A DNA stretch of 64,000 bases from Leptospira yanagawae serovar Saopaulo str. Sao Paulo = ATCC 700523 (GTDB lineage Bacteria; Spirochaetota; Leptospiria; Leptospirales; Leptospiraceae). The notes beneath the pieces are model-generated. The model did not search any database. It was given only the letters and a program-made list of their open reading frames with translations, and was not told the DNA's origin. Positions 26,885-35,621 of this stretch are shown in pieces. Within the stretch, counting starts at the first letter, position 1. Each line of letters starts with the position of its first letter. Where the stretch lies: contig NZ_AOGX02000015.1 of NCBI RefSeq assembly GCF_000332475.2, forward strand, positions 186,001-250,000, given 5' to 3'. The position numbers and the translations under genes were made by a program.

Positions 26885-27805
26885 ATGCCAAAATGTTTTT
26901 TAGGAACTTCACTATATGAAGCCTGCCCACCAAGTTGCAGGCATTCATTCGCTAAACAAGATGTAGACGAAGATTGTATTGCAAAAAGCAAACTAGAAGC
27001 ATTTTTAGAAGACAGAGTAACCTTTAAAATTGGTTTCTCCGCTTTTTCACAAATCCCTGCTAAAAATTTAGAAAAATTCCTTTGGTATGGAAAAGACAAT
27101 TTGGAACTCATCACTTACTTTTTGTACATTGGTGAACCAACTCTTGTCAGAGAAATTATTGAATCATTTTCCAATCATACATTAAGTTATTTATTCAAAG
27201 TTGATTTTGAAAACTATATGAACCTTCGCGATTCTATCAAACGCGAAAAATCGATCAAACATATGTTTGATATAAGAAGTTTTAAATATTGGACCTTTGT
27301 TAGTTATTTACGAATTTGTGATTTGATCCAATATTTTGTGCGGTATTTAAAAGAACCAGAATATGCATGTCAGTTTTTAATTATATTACCATCGGAAGTG
27401 GTTTCTAATTTAAACAAATACACTGGCCTGGATTTTGAAGAAGAAAAATCACTTTATACTGCTCTTGGCGATTCCATTTATGAACTTCCTTTACAATCTC
27501 CCAAAATCTACGACCATATGATGCAATTGTTCGCAGAAGATCCTGAAGTATCGATCATTTTATCTACGATGGAAGAACTGGTCCGCCGCCAAAATTTAAT
27601 TTTAGAAACAAGTGCCAAATTACAATCTTATATCTCAGGACATCGAATTGATAAATACTTTCAGTTCATTTTCTCAGAATTGAGTGGAATCGAAATTGGA
27701 ACTGCCGAAGAAATTTTGAACCAACTATTGGAAAAAAAGATGATCACAAATTCTCAAAAACATATGATCATCGATTTTCTTGAAACAGGAAAATTAGAAT
27801 TATAG
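26885..27805 (+). CDS. Unknown 306-residue protein with a Cys-rich N-terminus
   Basis: No family is recognised. The first 31 residues contain four cysteines (MPKCFLGTSLYEACPPSCRH and DEDC), then the protein becomes helical without membrane segments or a signal peptide. C-terminal helices (AEEILNQLLEKKMITNSQKHM) look like a winged-helix or adaptor segment. It follows the DUF3347-like lipoprotein after 3 bases, so the two probably share a transcript. The cysteines may bind a metal, which would fit that neighbour, but this is a guess. Confidence 0.78.
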   Translation: MPKCFLGTSLYEACPPSCRHSFAKQDVDEDCIAKSKLEAFLEDRVTFKIGFSAFSQIPAKNLEKFLWYGKDNLELITYFLYIGEPTLVREIIESFSNHTLSYLFKVDFENYMNLRDSIKREKSIKHMFDIRSFKYWTFVSYLRICDLIQYFVRYLKEPEYACQFLIILPSEVVSNLNKYTGLDFEEEKSLYTALGDSIYELPLQSPKIYDHMMQLFAEDPEVSIILSTMEELVRRQNLILETSAKLQSYISGHRIDKYFQFIFSELSGIEIGTAEEILNQLLEKKMITNSQKHMIIDFLETGKLEL

Positions 27806-27833
27806 TATAATCTAACTTATGCTAGTCTTAAAA

Positions 27834-29057
27834 CTAACCAGCAATTCTGATTTTTTTGGCTAAATAGATACTAAACAACAAACTAAAAACTGAAATCATT
27901 CCAACCAATTCATAATTTTCGAAAACTTTATCTGAGTTTTGGACCACAATCAAACCCGCCACATAGGATGCAGCACCAGAAGCTATTTGTTGGATTGCTG
28001 AATTAACAGACATAAAACTTCCTCGAATCCTTGGTTCTACGGCAGAAGTTACCATGGCAAAAGCCGGGACCATACGACCTGATACAAAGATCATAAAAAC
28101 AGTCGTTATTGCTAAGACCACTGGTAACGAAGTTTTTGTCATCGTAACAACTGTGATCACTGGTAGAATTGCGATCAGAGTAACGATTTGGTAAATGAAG
28201 AACTTTCCATACCGATCTGCTAATTTTCCGATATACCTACTTGTAAAAAAAGTAGCGAGACCACCAAAAAAATAGATATAAGGAATTTGTTTGATCGTTA
28301 AACCCACATTAGAAACTAAAAATGGACTTAAAAAAGGAATCACAGTAAATCCACCAAACATCAAAAATACCATAAATAAAAAAGGAGCAAAATGTGATTT
28401 CTTAAGCAGAACTTCCACTAAAGATTTCAGTTGTGATTGTTTTACTTTAACATCTGAATCAAGATGGTACCTTATAGAAGGTAATAATTGATACGCAAAA
28501 GGTAAAATTAAAAACCCGGCGATTCCTAAAGATAAAAATGGGAAATGCCATCCAAAACGATCTGCTAACTCGAGTCCAAAAGGAACACCTACTACCGAAG
28601 CAACAGAAAATGATCCCATTACCACACCAGTTGCTGTTCCTCTACGAAACACAGGGATGATATCACCGATAATGGAAAGAACCGTTGCGCCAATCATCCC
28701 TCCAAATCCACCCGCAATGATACGAGCGATGAGTAAAAAAAGATAGGAGTTTGCAAAGGCACATAAAAACGTTCCAAACGAAAAACCAAAAAACAAAACA
28801 AGTAAACTCAACTTTCGATCAAAGGAATCTAAAAACAAAGCACCAAAAAGTCCAAACACACCAGCACTGATCGAATAAGATGATACTAACAAACCAAAGG
28901 CAGCCGCATCAATTTTGAAACTTTCCATAAAAACTGGACCAAGTGGCATCATGATGACAAAATCTAAAACATGCAAAAACTGCAAACTTGCTAGGATAAA
29001 TATAATGGCTCTTTCTTTTTGAATGGTATGGAGGGGATGAGTAAGAGGTTGGTCCAT
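27834..29057 (-). CDS. MFS transporter
   Basis: The 407-residue protein has twelve predicted membrane helices and the major facilitator layout. The loop between helices 2 and 3 carries GALFLDSFDRKLSLL, a variant of the GxLaDrxGrkxxl motif. Conserved Gly/Pro patterns in helix 5 (VVGVPFGLELADRFGWHFPFL) are typical of the drug:H+ antiporter-1 (DHA1) branch. It is probably an inner-membrane exporter of small molecules. The substrate is unknown and no regulator gene is adjacent. Confidence 0.9.
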   Translation of the reverse strand: MDQPLTHPLHTIQKERAIIFILASLQFLHVLDFVIMMPLGPVFMESFKIDAAAFGLLVSSYSISAGVFGLFGALFLDSFDRKLSLLVLFFGFSFGTFLCAFANSYLFLLIARIIAGGFGGMIGATVLSIIGDIIPVFRRGTATGVVMGSFSVASVVGVPFGLELADRFGWHFPFLSLGIAGFLILPFAYQLLPSIRYHLDSDVKVKQSQLKSLVEVLLKKSHFAPFLFMVFLMFGGFTVIPFLSPFLVSNVGLTIKQIPYIYFFGGLATFFTSRYIGKLADRYGKFFIYQIVTLIAILPVITVVTMTKTSLPVVLAITTVFMIFVSGRMVPAFAMVTSAVEPRIRGSFMSVNSAIQQIASGAASYVAGLIVVQNSDKVFENYELVGMISVFSLLFSIYLAKKIRIAG

Positions 29058-29109
29058 ATTACGATCATTGACCAGGTAGTCAAAAATGCCAAAACAATTT
29101 AATTAAGAA

Positions 29110-29138
29110 TTGCCAAGTTTTCGAAATCGAAATAAATT
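29110..29138 (+). promoter_or_regulatory. Candidate promoter of the SDR gene, possibly leaderless
   Basis: TTGCCA (29110-29115) and TAAATT (29133-29138) are 17 bases apart, matching 5 of 6 and 4 of 6 consensus positions. Transcription would start about 7 bases later, at or very near the ATG at 29145, and no ribosome binding site is visible. Confidence 0.4.
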
Positions 29139-29144
29139 TCCCTA

Positions 29145-29924
29145 ATGAAATACGTATTAATTACTGGTGCCTCCACTGGACTTGGAAAAGATTTTGCAAT
29201 TTCTTTGGCAAAAATGGGATATTCTCCCGTTCTTTTAGCGAGAAACATTGACCGACTCAAAAGTTTAGCTTCTGAGATTAAACTCAAATTTGGATTAGAT
29301 TCTTACGTCATTGCGGAAGATTTATCAAAACAAGGTGCAGCAGAGAAAATTTATAAGGCTGTTAAAAAATTAAAACTTCCGATTAGCGTTCTTGTGAACA
29401 ATGCTGGGTTTGGATTGAATGGTGAGTTTCATAAAAATTCGTTTGAAGAAGAATCAAAAATGATCCAAGTGAATGTTACCACCTTGACTGAGTTATGCCA
29501 TCTGTTTTTGCAAGATATGGTAACACGAAACGAAGGATATATTTTAAATGTAGCTTCAACAGCTGCGTTTCAACCAGGGCCACTGATGACAAATTATTAT
29601 GCGACCAAAGCCTATGTTCTTTCGTTAAGTGAAGGTTTAGCGGAAGAAGTAAAAGAATATGGTGTTGCGGTGTCTTGCCTTTGTCCTGGTCCAACCAAAA
29701 CGGAATTTTTTGAACGAGCAAAGATGGCTGGAAGTAAACTTGTCCAATCATCCTTTTTGGCAATGGATTCACAAGAAGTAGTCGACATTGGACTAAAAGC
29801 CCTTTTTGCAAAACGTGTTGTAAAAATCCCAGGTTTCATCAATTTTATTTTGGCAGAATCGGTTCGCTTCACACCAAGATTCCTGATTCGTAAGATTGCG
29901 AAGTCACTAAACAAAGTGGGATGA
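29145..29924 (+). CDS. Short-chain dehydrogenase/reductase
   Basis: This is a classical SDR of 259 residues: cofactor motif TGASTGLG at 7-14, the NNAG motif in VLVNNAGFG, catalytic Ser in NVASTAAF, and the YxxxK pair in YYATKAYVLS, followed by CPGPTKTEF. It is related to the DltE/YqjQ-type reductases. The C-terminal part is hydrophobic (VVKIPGFINFILAESVRF), hinting at membrane contact, as in 3-ketoacyl or retinol-type SDRs. The substrate is unknown. The aminotransferase gene follows after one base. Confidence 0.92.
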   Translation: MKYVLITGASTGLGKDFAISLAKMGYSPVLLARNIDRLKSLASEIKLKFGLDSYVIAEDLSKQGAAEKIYKAVKKLKLPISVLVNNAGFGLNGEFHKNSFEEESKMIQVNVTTLTELCHLFLQDMVTRNEGYILNVASTAAFQPGPLMTNYYATKAYVLSLSEGLAEEVKEYGVAVSCLCPGPTKTEFFERAKMAGSKLVQSSFLAMDSQEVVDIGLKALFAKRVVKIPGFINFILAESVRFTPRFLIRKIAKSLNKVG

Positions 29925-29925
29925 A

Positions 29926-31122
29926 TTGACAAAGGAAAACGTTTCTTTTATTTCGAACCGATTGCAATCGTTAGGCGATTTGGAATCAGAGAATGAAATA
30001 TCTTTGACCAAAAAAAGGTTTATCCAATCCGGACAAAAAATCCTGGATCTTACTAACTCCAATCCTACTCAAGTGGGTTTGGAGTTTCCTGCTTCTGTTT
30101 TATCTCATATTTTATCCAATCTCAATGCCAGTGTTTATGATCCCATTCCAGAAGGATTGGAATTGGCAAGGGCAGAAATTGCCTCCGAATATAGAAAACG
30201 TGGGGTCATTGCAGAAACCAATCAAATTCACCTAACGGCTAGCACATCAGAAGCCTATTCCTATTTATTCAAACTTCTAACCAATCCAGGAGATGAGGTT
30301 TTAACACCCAATCCAGGTTATCCGCTTTTCCATTTTCTGATCGGATTTGAAAATTTAAAAGAAGTCCATTATGAACTAAAAACCGATCCTCAGAATGGTC
30401 AGTGGGTGTACGATGCTGAGACAATCGCAAGTTCCGTTAGTACCAAAACAAAGGCCATCATACTCGTTAGTCCCGCAAACCCAACGGGTTCAAAAACCAC
30501 TGAATCGTTTTGGAATGAGTGGGATTCTTTTGGAATCAATCTTCCAGTCATCATCGACGAAGTCTTCGAACCTTATGATTTTTCTGGGAATCCACACTGT
30601 TTACCTAAATTTCCCAAATACCCTGTTTTTGTTTGTAATGGATTTTCCAAACTACTGGCTTTGCCCCAAACAAAATTGGCTTGGATTTTGAACCTTTCCC
30701 CGGAACCATACTTGACCCATTTCCAAAAAAACTTAAGTTTTATTGCTGATACCTATTTATCCGTGAATTCTTTGATCCAATTGGCAACAAAAGAACTTTT
30801 ACCTTGGAAAACCATGATCCAAAATCGCATCCGAACAAGGATTATGCGAAACAAAGCACTATGTTATGAATTTGTCAATCAAACACCATCCACAAAAAAA
30901 ATCCAAGAAACGGAAGCAGGTTGGTATTATCTCGTACAAATAGAAACGGAACAAAAAGATGAATCTCTTGTCTTAGAAATTCTAAAGTCAACAGGAGTTT
31001 TGGTTCAACCAGGATCATGGTATGGTTTTTCGCATAACAAGTGTATTCTAGTCATCAGTTTGATCACGGAAGAGGAGACCCTAGAAAAGGGTCTCAATTT
31101 ACTTCAGACCTTTCTCAAATAA
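29926..31122 (+). CDS. PLP-dependent class I aminotransferase
   Basis: A fold-type I aminotransferase of 398 residues: the N-terminal LDLTNSNPTQVG, NPGYPLF, SPANPTGS, the Asp of DEVFEPY and the PLP-binding Lys in NGFSKLLALPQTKLAW are present. The substrate-binding Arg near the C-terminus is not obvious; the usual FR(I/L)S region reads CILVISLI. No ATG is available; a TTG at 29926 directly follows the SDR stop and has AAGGAAA close by on the wrong side, so the start is uncertain. Substrates may be aspartate-, alanine- or aromatic-type amino acids. The 3' end overlaps the convergent patatin gene by 19 bases. Confidence 0.88.
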   Translation: MTKENVSFISNRLQSLGDLESENEISLTKKRFIQSGQKILDLTNSNPTQVGLEFPASVLSHILSNLNASVYDPIPEGLELARAEIASEYRKRGVIAETNQIHLTASTSEAYSYLFKLLTNPGDEVLTPNPGYPLFHFLIGFENLKEVHYELKTDPQNGQWVYDAETIASSVSTKTKAIILVSPANPTGSKTTESFWNEWDSFGINLPVIIDEVFEPYDFSGNPHCLPKFPKYPVFVCNGFSKLLALPQTKLAWILNLSPEPYLTHFQKNLSFIADTYLSVNSLIQLATKELLPWKTMIQNRIRTRIMRNKALCYEFVNQTPSTKKIQETEAGWYYLVQIETEQKDESLVLEILKSTGVLVQPGSWYGFSHNKCILVISLITEEETLEKGLNLLQTFLK

Positions 31123-32072
31123 TTAATGATTTCTGTTTTTTTTGCTAATGCATCGGCTTTTCCCATCTCATAGGTATCTCTTACTCCTTTCGGATTTGTA
31201 TAATCAAAAGAAGTGATAGGAAGTGGTTTAGAAGGAGTAATGAGAAACGACCGTGCAAGTAATTCTGGATCTTTTCCTACGATGGTATTGGGTTCGTAAT
31301 GGATGCCGATGATTTTTGCATTAGGCGAAAAGGTTTCAATCATCATATTGTTGGTAAGTCCACCATCTAGGTAGTATTCATTGCCAACAGACTGGAAGTC
31401 AACGATGGGAGGAATGGAAGAGGAATTCATAATAAACTGTTCTATGGTTTCTGGATTTGTGAAATCTTTTTCAGTGAAATCGACATCTTCCATATTCCAC
31501 TTTTTGATGATCTCCGCTGTACGATTTGCAGGAATTCCTTCCGACCGATCCCTATCATCCAATAAAAAGGCTCGGCCAGTTTCCGAAATCAAACGAGCCA
31601 ATCGAAATTTGTTTTTTAGAGAATCTTCTTTCGGATGCGCTTTTACCGAGTGGATCCAAATTTTTGCTCCCGATTCTAAAACTCGATCGAAACGCATTCC
31701 AAATCGAATCGTACGCCTGTACATATCTTCATGAGGGAACGTTGATTCCCCTCGCAATAGATTCGAAAAATGAAAATTTCGTGAATTCCGTTTGGTGATT
31801 TCTTCAAAGTATTCAACGGATTCTTCTTCTGTTTGGGAAAGGATGCAAAGTGCCATGGCAGCTCCCGCAGAAACACCAGACAGTTCTGTGAATCGGACTC
31901 CCCATTCACGTAGGGTTTTCCCAACACCTAAGGCATAAAATGCCTTACAACCGCCACCTGCGATGGCAAGTGATGCATCATAGGAAGGAAATATTTTAAC
32001 TAATGTTTGTAATACTTGTTCACGGACGCCCATAAATTCGGCAAATTCTAATCCCCTTCCCAACGAAAGCAT
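31104..32072 (-). CDS. Patatin-like phospholipase
   Basis: The Ser-Asp dyad of patatins is clear: glycine-rich oxyanion loop AIAGGGCKAFYALG, nucleophile elbow SGVSAGA, and the catalytic DGG in YYLDGGLTNN. The length of 322 residues fits the bacterial group related to YlbK/RssA. It hydrolyses acyl esters of lipids, probably phospholipids, in the cytoplasm or at the membrane; no signal peptide is seen. An in-frame ATG 39 bases further in (32033) is an alternative start. It overlaps the upstream small gene by 25 bases. Confidence 0.9.
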   Translation of the reverse strand: MLSLGRGLEFAEFMGVREQVLQTLVKIFPSYDASLAIAGGGCKAFYALGVGKTLREWGVRFTELSGVSAGAAMALCILSQTEEESVEYFEEITKRNSRNFHFSNLLRGESTFPHEDMYRRTIRFGMRFDRVLESGAKIWIHSVKAHPKEDSLKNKFRLARLISETGRAFLLDDRDRSEGIPANRTAEIIKKWNMEDVDFTEKDFTNPETIEQFIMNSSSIPPIVDFQSVGNEYYLDGGLTNNMMIETFSPNAKIIGIHYEPNTIVGKDPELLARSFLITPSKPLPITSFDYTNPKGVRDTYEMGKADALAKKTEIINYLRKV

Positions 32073-32365
32073 AGTGTATTGTTTTCTCCCAGAAATCTGT
32101 CAAAATACAAACTCGCACGACAATCCTCTTCCGTAGCCAGAAAGAAGTCATACCCTCCAGCAGGGTATTTGATTTTACAACAACCTTTTTTGTCTTTTCG
32201 ATCTGGTGGCTGCCGCACTGACTTATCCTGCCCTTTCAAATCACCAAGTGTAGGTGGTAATTCTTGACGAGGATCAGAAAAAACTCCGGTTACGATTCCG
32301 AAACTTAGGAGAATCATTATGAGTGTTCGCATACTGTACATGTAGACGCTACGAAAGAAGGACAA
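32048..32365 (-). CDS. Small secreted Cys-containing protein of unknown function
   Basis: This 105-residue frame carries a signal peptide best read from the internal ATG at 32332 (MRTLIMILLSFGIVTGVFS), giving a mature protein of about 75 residues. The mature part has a Pro/Lys-rich start and a C-terminal motif with four cysteines (KGCCKIKYPAGGYDFFLATEEDC and LCFRWEG), so it may be disulphide-bonded. No family is recognised. It precedes the patatin gene with an overlap and is divergent from the DUF898 gene. Confidence 0.7.
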   Translation of the reverse strand: MSFFRSVYMYSMRTLIMILLSFGIVTGVFSDPRQELPPTLGDLKGQDKSVRQPPDRKDKKGCCKIKYPAGGYDFFLATEEDCRASLYFDRFLGENNTLCFRWEGD

Positions 32366-32442
32366 GTTCAGTCGTTCCTCAAAAAAAGTGAATTGTGTTC
32401 AACCGTATAAAGTGTATTTCTAATGGATAGGAAATATTTTTC

Positions 32443-32470
32443 TTTACCCTTTTGAATCATACATTATAAT
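32443..32470 (+). promoter_or_regulatory. Candidate sigma70-type promoter of the DUF898-M48 operon
   Basis: TTTACC (32443-32448) and a perfect TATAAT (32465-32470) are separated by 16 bases. Transcription would start near 32477, about 24 bases before the ATG at 32501, which has a GGGGA ribosome site. Confidence 0.6.
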
Positions 32471-32500
32471 CTGCACACTAATCATCCTTTGGGGAAATCA

Positions 32501-33457
32501 ATGAGCAACACAAGACTACAATACCACGCCACGGGCGGACAACTCTTCATTTTATTTTTGAAGAATATGTTTCTTACAGTAGTGACGTTAGGGATCTACA
32601 GCTTTTGGGCAAGAACCAACATCCAAAAGTTTACAGCAGAAAATTTAGAGTGGGCTGGAGAACGTTTTTCGTTTCATGGAACTGGAAAAGAAAGATTCAT
32701 CGGGTTTTTAAAAGCCGTTGGAATCTTCATCGTCCTTTTTGTCGCCATGATCATCATCCAATGGGTATTACGGTTCATTCCGATTCCCTATCTCTCACAG
32801 ATTGTGGGCCTCTTACTCTATATCGCAGTGATTTTGGCTTTAGTGCCGATCATCATCGTTGGTGGACGAAAGTACTTAACTTCACGCACTGGCTACCGAA
32901 ACTTACGTTTTGGTTTTGATGGTAAAATCATTGAAGTAGCAAAAATCTATGGAAAAGGAATCCTTCTTACCATCGTTACCTTAGGGATTTATTACCCATG
33001 GTTTTTCGCTGAAAAAGAAGCTTACTTACAAAGCAAAACTCGTTATGGAAATACAAACTTTGGATTTTCAGCAGAAGGTAAGGAAATTTTCTTTTTATAT
33101 TTAAAGGGATTCCTGCTTAGCATCGTAACTTTGGGAATTTATTATCCTTGGTTCCTTGCAGACGTGCAAAACTACATCTGGAATCGGACTAGTTTCCAAG
33201 GGAAAAAATTCCGATCTGACATTACTGGTGGCAAAATTTTTGTGAATTTTCTGATCGCTTATCTGATCATTATCTTCACATTAGGTATTGGGTTTGCTTG
33301 GGCCGTAGTTCGATTGACAAAACTGTTCATCGAATCTGTGAGTTTAGAAGCAGAGGTTGATTTTTCAACGATTTCTGCCCAACCAGATACCAAGGCAAAT
33401 GCGACAGCGGAAGGATTGGAAGCACTTGCTGAAACTATAGAAACCTTCCTATCATAA
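32501..33457 (+). CDS. YjgN/DUF898-family membrane protein
   Basis: The ATG at 32501 with GGGGA upstream is the best start. The protein has about 318 residues and roughly seven membrane helices. It contains three or four copies of the DUF898 repeat, each a hydrophobic helix ending in (V/F)TLGIYxxW (VTLGIYSFW, VTLGIYYPWFFA, VTLGIYYPWFLA, and the variant FTLGIGFAWAV). The function of the family is unknown. It commonly neighbours an M48 metallopeptidase gene, as here, where the peptidase begins 3 bases after the stop. Confidence 0.92.
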   Translation: MSNTRLQYHATGGQLFILFLKNMFLTVVTLGIYSFWARTNIQKFTAENLEWAGERFSFHGTGKERFIGFLKAVGIFIVLFVAMIIIQWVLRFIPIPYLSQIVGLLLYIAVILALVPIIIVGGRKYLTSRTGYRNLRFGFDGKIIEVAKIYGKGILLTIVTLGIYYPWFFAEKEAYLQSKTRYGNTNFGFSAEGKEIFFLYLKGFLLSIVTLGIYYPWFLADVQNYIWNRTSFQGKKFRSDITGGKIFVNFLIAYLIIIFTLGIGFAWAVVRLTKLFIESVSLEAEVDFSTISAQPDTKANATAEGLEALAETIETFLS

Positions 33458-33460
33458 ACA

Positions 33461-34657
33461 TTGTTTCAAAACCAAACATTTACATCACGATATTTTAATG
33501 GTGTATCAGCGGTCCCTGAAGAAGGGACCGTTCTGATTCATGGACAAACAGTTCAATTTACTTCCTCCGATACCAACCATAAAATCAGTTTATCTCAATT
33601 TACCGAATTCATTCGGACGCATAACGGCTGTAAACTTGTATTACTTCCTGACGAAAGGAAGGAAAGTCCTACTTTAGAAATCTTTTGTACAAAAGAAGAA
33701 TCAAAATTATTGGAAAAAATTTGGATCCAAAATAAAAAGTCACAAAGCCATTCGAGTGCTCTTTTTTATTCGATTCGAGAAATGAATCCCTTAGTTTTAG
33801 GGGTTTTATCTTTATTGGTCGTTTCGATAGTTGGATTTTTTTACTTCAAAGGATTGGAAATTGTTACGAATTTCATTCCTCTATCGATGGACAAATCCTT
33901 GGGTGATTCCGTCCAAGTTAAAATGGAAACTGGGTTTAATGCCTGTGATTCCAAAGCCACCGATCGTTTTTTTGCTGAGGCATTAAAACAAATAGTTCCA
34001 AAAGATAGCAAACACCAATTCACAGTTTCGGTGCTTGCTTCAGAGATACCAAATGCTTTTGCTTTATCCAACGGTAAAATTTATTTTTTCTCTGGATTGC
34101 TTAACGAAGCGAAATCACAAGAAGAAGTTTTGGGAGTTTTGGCACATGAAATTGCCCATATCGAAAAAAGACATCATATGCGTAACCTTGTCAAAGCAGG
34201 TGGAACATCACTTGCGATCAGTTTGGTGATCGGACCGGGCCTTGGCAATATGGAATTTTTGGAAACAATTACCGAAATAGGTTCCACAATTTTGGTTTTA
34301 AAATTTTCCCGAGACTTTGAAACAGAAGCCGATATCACTTCACTTGACTATCTAAAATCAAAAAATATTTCCACGGATGGATTACTCAGTTTTTTCAAAC
34401 GGATGGAAGAATTGGAAAATGGAGATAACGAATCAGAAGATAATGAAGTTGCCATCAGTGCAAAAGAAGAATCATCAACCGCAAACCAAATCACTGATTT
34501 TTTGAGTACTCACCCTGCCACAAAGGAAAGAATGAAAACTTTAGAATCTTTAATTCAAAAAGGGAAAAAAGGAAGCGTTAAAAAAATTGTTTCTGATAAA
34601 ACTTGGAAAGAAGTTCAATCAACTTGTTTAGATCTCAAAAATTCTGACTCTAAATGA
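33461..34657 (+). CDS. M48-family membrane metallopeptidase
   Basis: Residues 10-95 form a beta-rich domain starting FNGVSAVPEEGTVLIHG, resembling the DUF7092 domain often found in M48 partners of YjgN. A membrane helix follows (about 107-127), then the M48 peptidase domain with HEIAHIEKRH (zinc His-Glu-His) and the third ligand in SRDFETEAD, and the closing STHPATKERM. The active site should face the periplasm. The start is TTG, 3 bases after the DUF898 stop; no better start is seen. The two products probably act together in protein quality control. Its 3' end overlaps the convergent epimerase gene by 43 bases. Confidence 0.92.
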   Translation: MFQNQTFTSRYFNGVSAVPEEGTVLIHGQTVQFTSSDTNHKISLSQFTEFIRTHNGCKLVLLPDERKESPTLEIFCTKEESKLLEKIWIQNKKSQSHSSALFYSIREMNPLVLGVLSLLVVSIVGFFYFKGLEIVTNFIPLSMDKSLGDSVQVKMETGFNACDSKATDRFFAEALKQIVPKDSKHQFTVSVLASEIPNAFALSNGKIYFFSGLLNEAKSQEEVLGVLAHEIAHIEKRHHMRNLVKAGGTSLAISLVIGPGLGNMEFLETITEIGSTILVLKFSRDFETEADITSLDYLKSKNISTDGLLSFFKRMEELENGDNESEDNEVAISAKEESSTANQITDFLSTHPATKERMKTLESLIQKGKKGSVKKIVSDKTWKEVQSTCLDLKNSDSK

Positions 34658-35535
34658 TCATAAATTTCTTTTAAAGTTTCGCTTAAGCTGTGTTTGTTTT
34701 TCCATCCTAGAGATTGCAGTTTCTTATTGTTTCCATAGATTCTTGATGTTTCGGAAACACGAACACGACTTTCATCAACAACAAACCGAATGTCTTCACC
34801 AGAAAAGTTAACCAATGTTTCAACCATGGAGCGAATGCTTCGTTCTTCACCCGAACATATATTATAAATTTCACCAGACTCACCTTTTTCAATTAAAGTG
34901 AGGTAACCATTGACAATGTCTTTTACATGTGAAAAATCTCGAGTTGGTTGTAAATCTCCCACTGAAATTTCTTTTTTTCCTGCATACTTCGCTTGGATGA
35001 TCTGTGAACAAAAATTGGGGATCACAAATTCTTTTCTTTGTCCAATTCCTATGTGATTAAAAGGTCGTGCGATCACAACTGAAACATAAGAACTGTATTC
35101 TGCGTACTGACGGCAATAGGATTCCGCTGCCAATTTACTACCAGCATATGGATTGACGGGATTCGGCAGTAATGTTTCCCCCAATGGAAGTACATCCATG
35201 TTTTGTTTTCCATAGACATCTGCAGACGATACATACAACATCTTACAAGGTTTTTGCAATCGATGTAAGGTTTCTAAAAGATTTAAAGTTCCTCCAACAT
35301 TAATGCCTTCGGTTTCCCATGGATTTTCAATGGCGTTGGGAACAAATGCTTGTGCGGCCAAATGGATCAAAATATCAGGTTGGACTTTTTTTAATTGTTT
35401 GGAAACAGTTTCTAGGTCGCGTATGTCACCTTGGAAACAATGGATTTCGTGATTCCCTTGGGATTCGAGTGCTGGAAGGAGATAACTTCCTACAAATCCG
35501 CTGGCTCCGGTGACTAAAGTTTGTTTTTTTTTCAT
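34615..35535 (-). CDS. NAD-dependent sugar epimerase/reductase (GDP-4-keto-6-deoxymannose reductase-like)
   Basis: An extended SDR of 306 residues: TGASGFVGSYL cofactor motif, HLAAQAFVP, SSADVYG, catalytic YAGSKLAAE and RPFNHIGIGQ. The PFNHIGxGQ and FVIPNFCSQI elements match Rmd-type GDP-4-dehydro-6-deoxy-D-mannose reductases, which make GDP-rhamnose for surface polysaccharides. Other nucleotide-sugar specificities are possible. It is divergent from the glycan-locus genes starting at 35622, which fits a role in supplying a sugar donor. Stop region overlaps the M48 gene by 43 bases. Confidence 0.88.
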   Translation of the reverse strand: MKKKQTLVTGASGFVGSYLLPALESQGNHEIHCFQGDIRDLETVSKQLKKVQPDILIHLAAQAFVPNAIENPWETEGINVGGTLNLLETLHRLQKPCKMLYVSSADVYGKQNMDVLPLGETLLPNPVNPYAGSKLAAESYCRQYAEYSSYVSVVIARPFNHIGIGQRKEFVIPNFCSQIIQAKYAGKKEISVGDLQPTRDFSHVKDIVNGYLTLIEKGESGEIYNICSGEERSIRSMVETLVNFSGEDIRFVVDESRVRVSETSRIYGNNKKLQSLGWKNKHSLSETLKEIYDHLESEFLRSKQVD

Positions 35536-35621
35536 AGAAAAGGGAAATTTCTGATCTGACCCTAAGATTTAGTTGCCATTCTCCCAATTTTTCAAATCCT
35601 CTCAACAAAAGAAAGAAAACT

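Noticed and set aside
31075..31095. GAGACCC/GGGTCTC hairpin near the end of the aminotransferase gene
   Set aside because: It is within the coding region and has no T-run; not enough to call a terminator for the convergent pair.
33512..33530. Inverted repeat GGTCCCTGAAGAAGGGACC
   Set aside because: It lies inside the M48 peptidase coding region and has no T-run, so it is most likely a chance product of codon choice.
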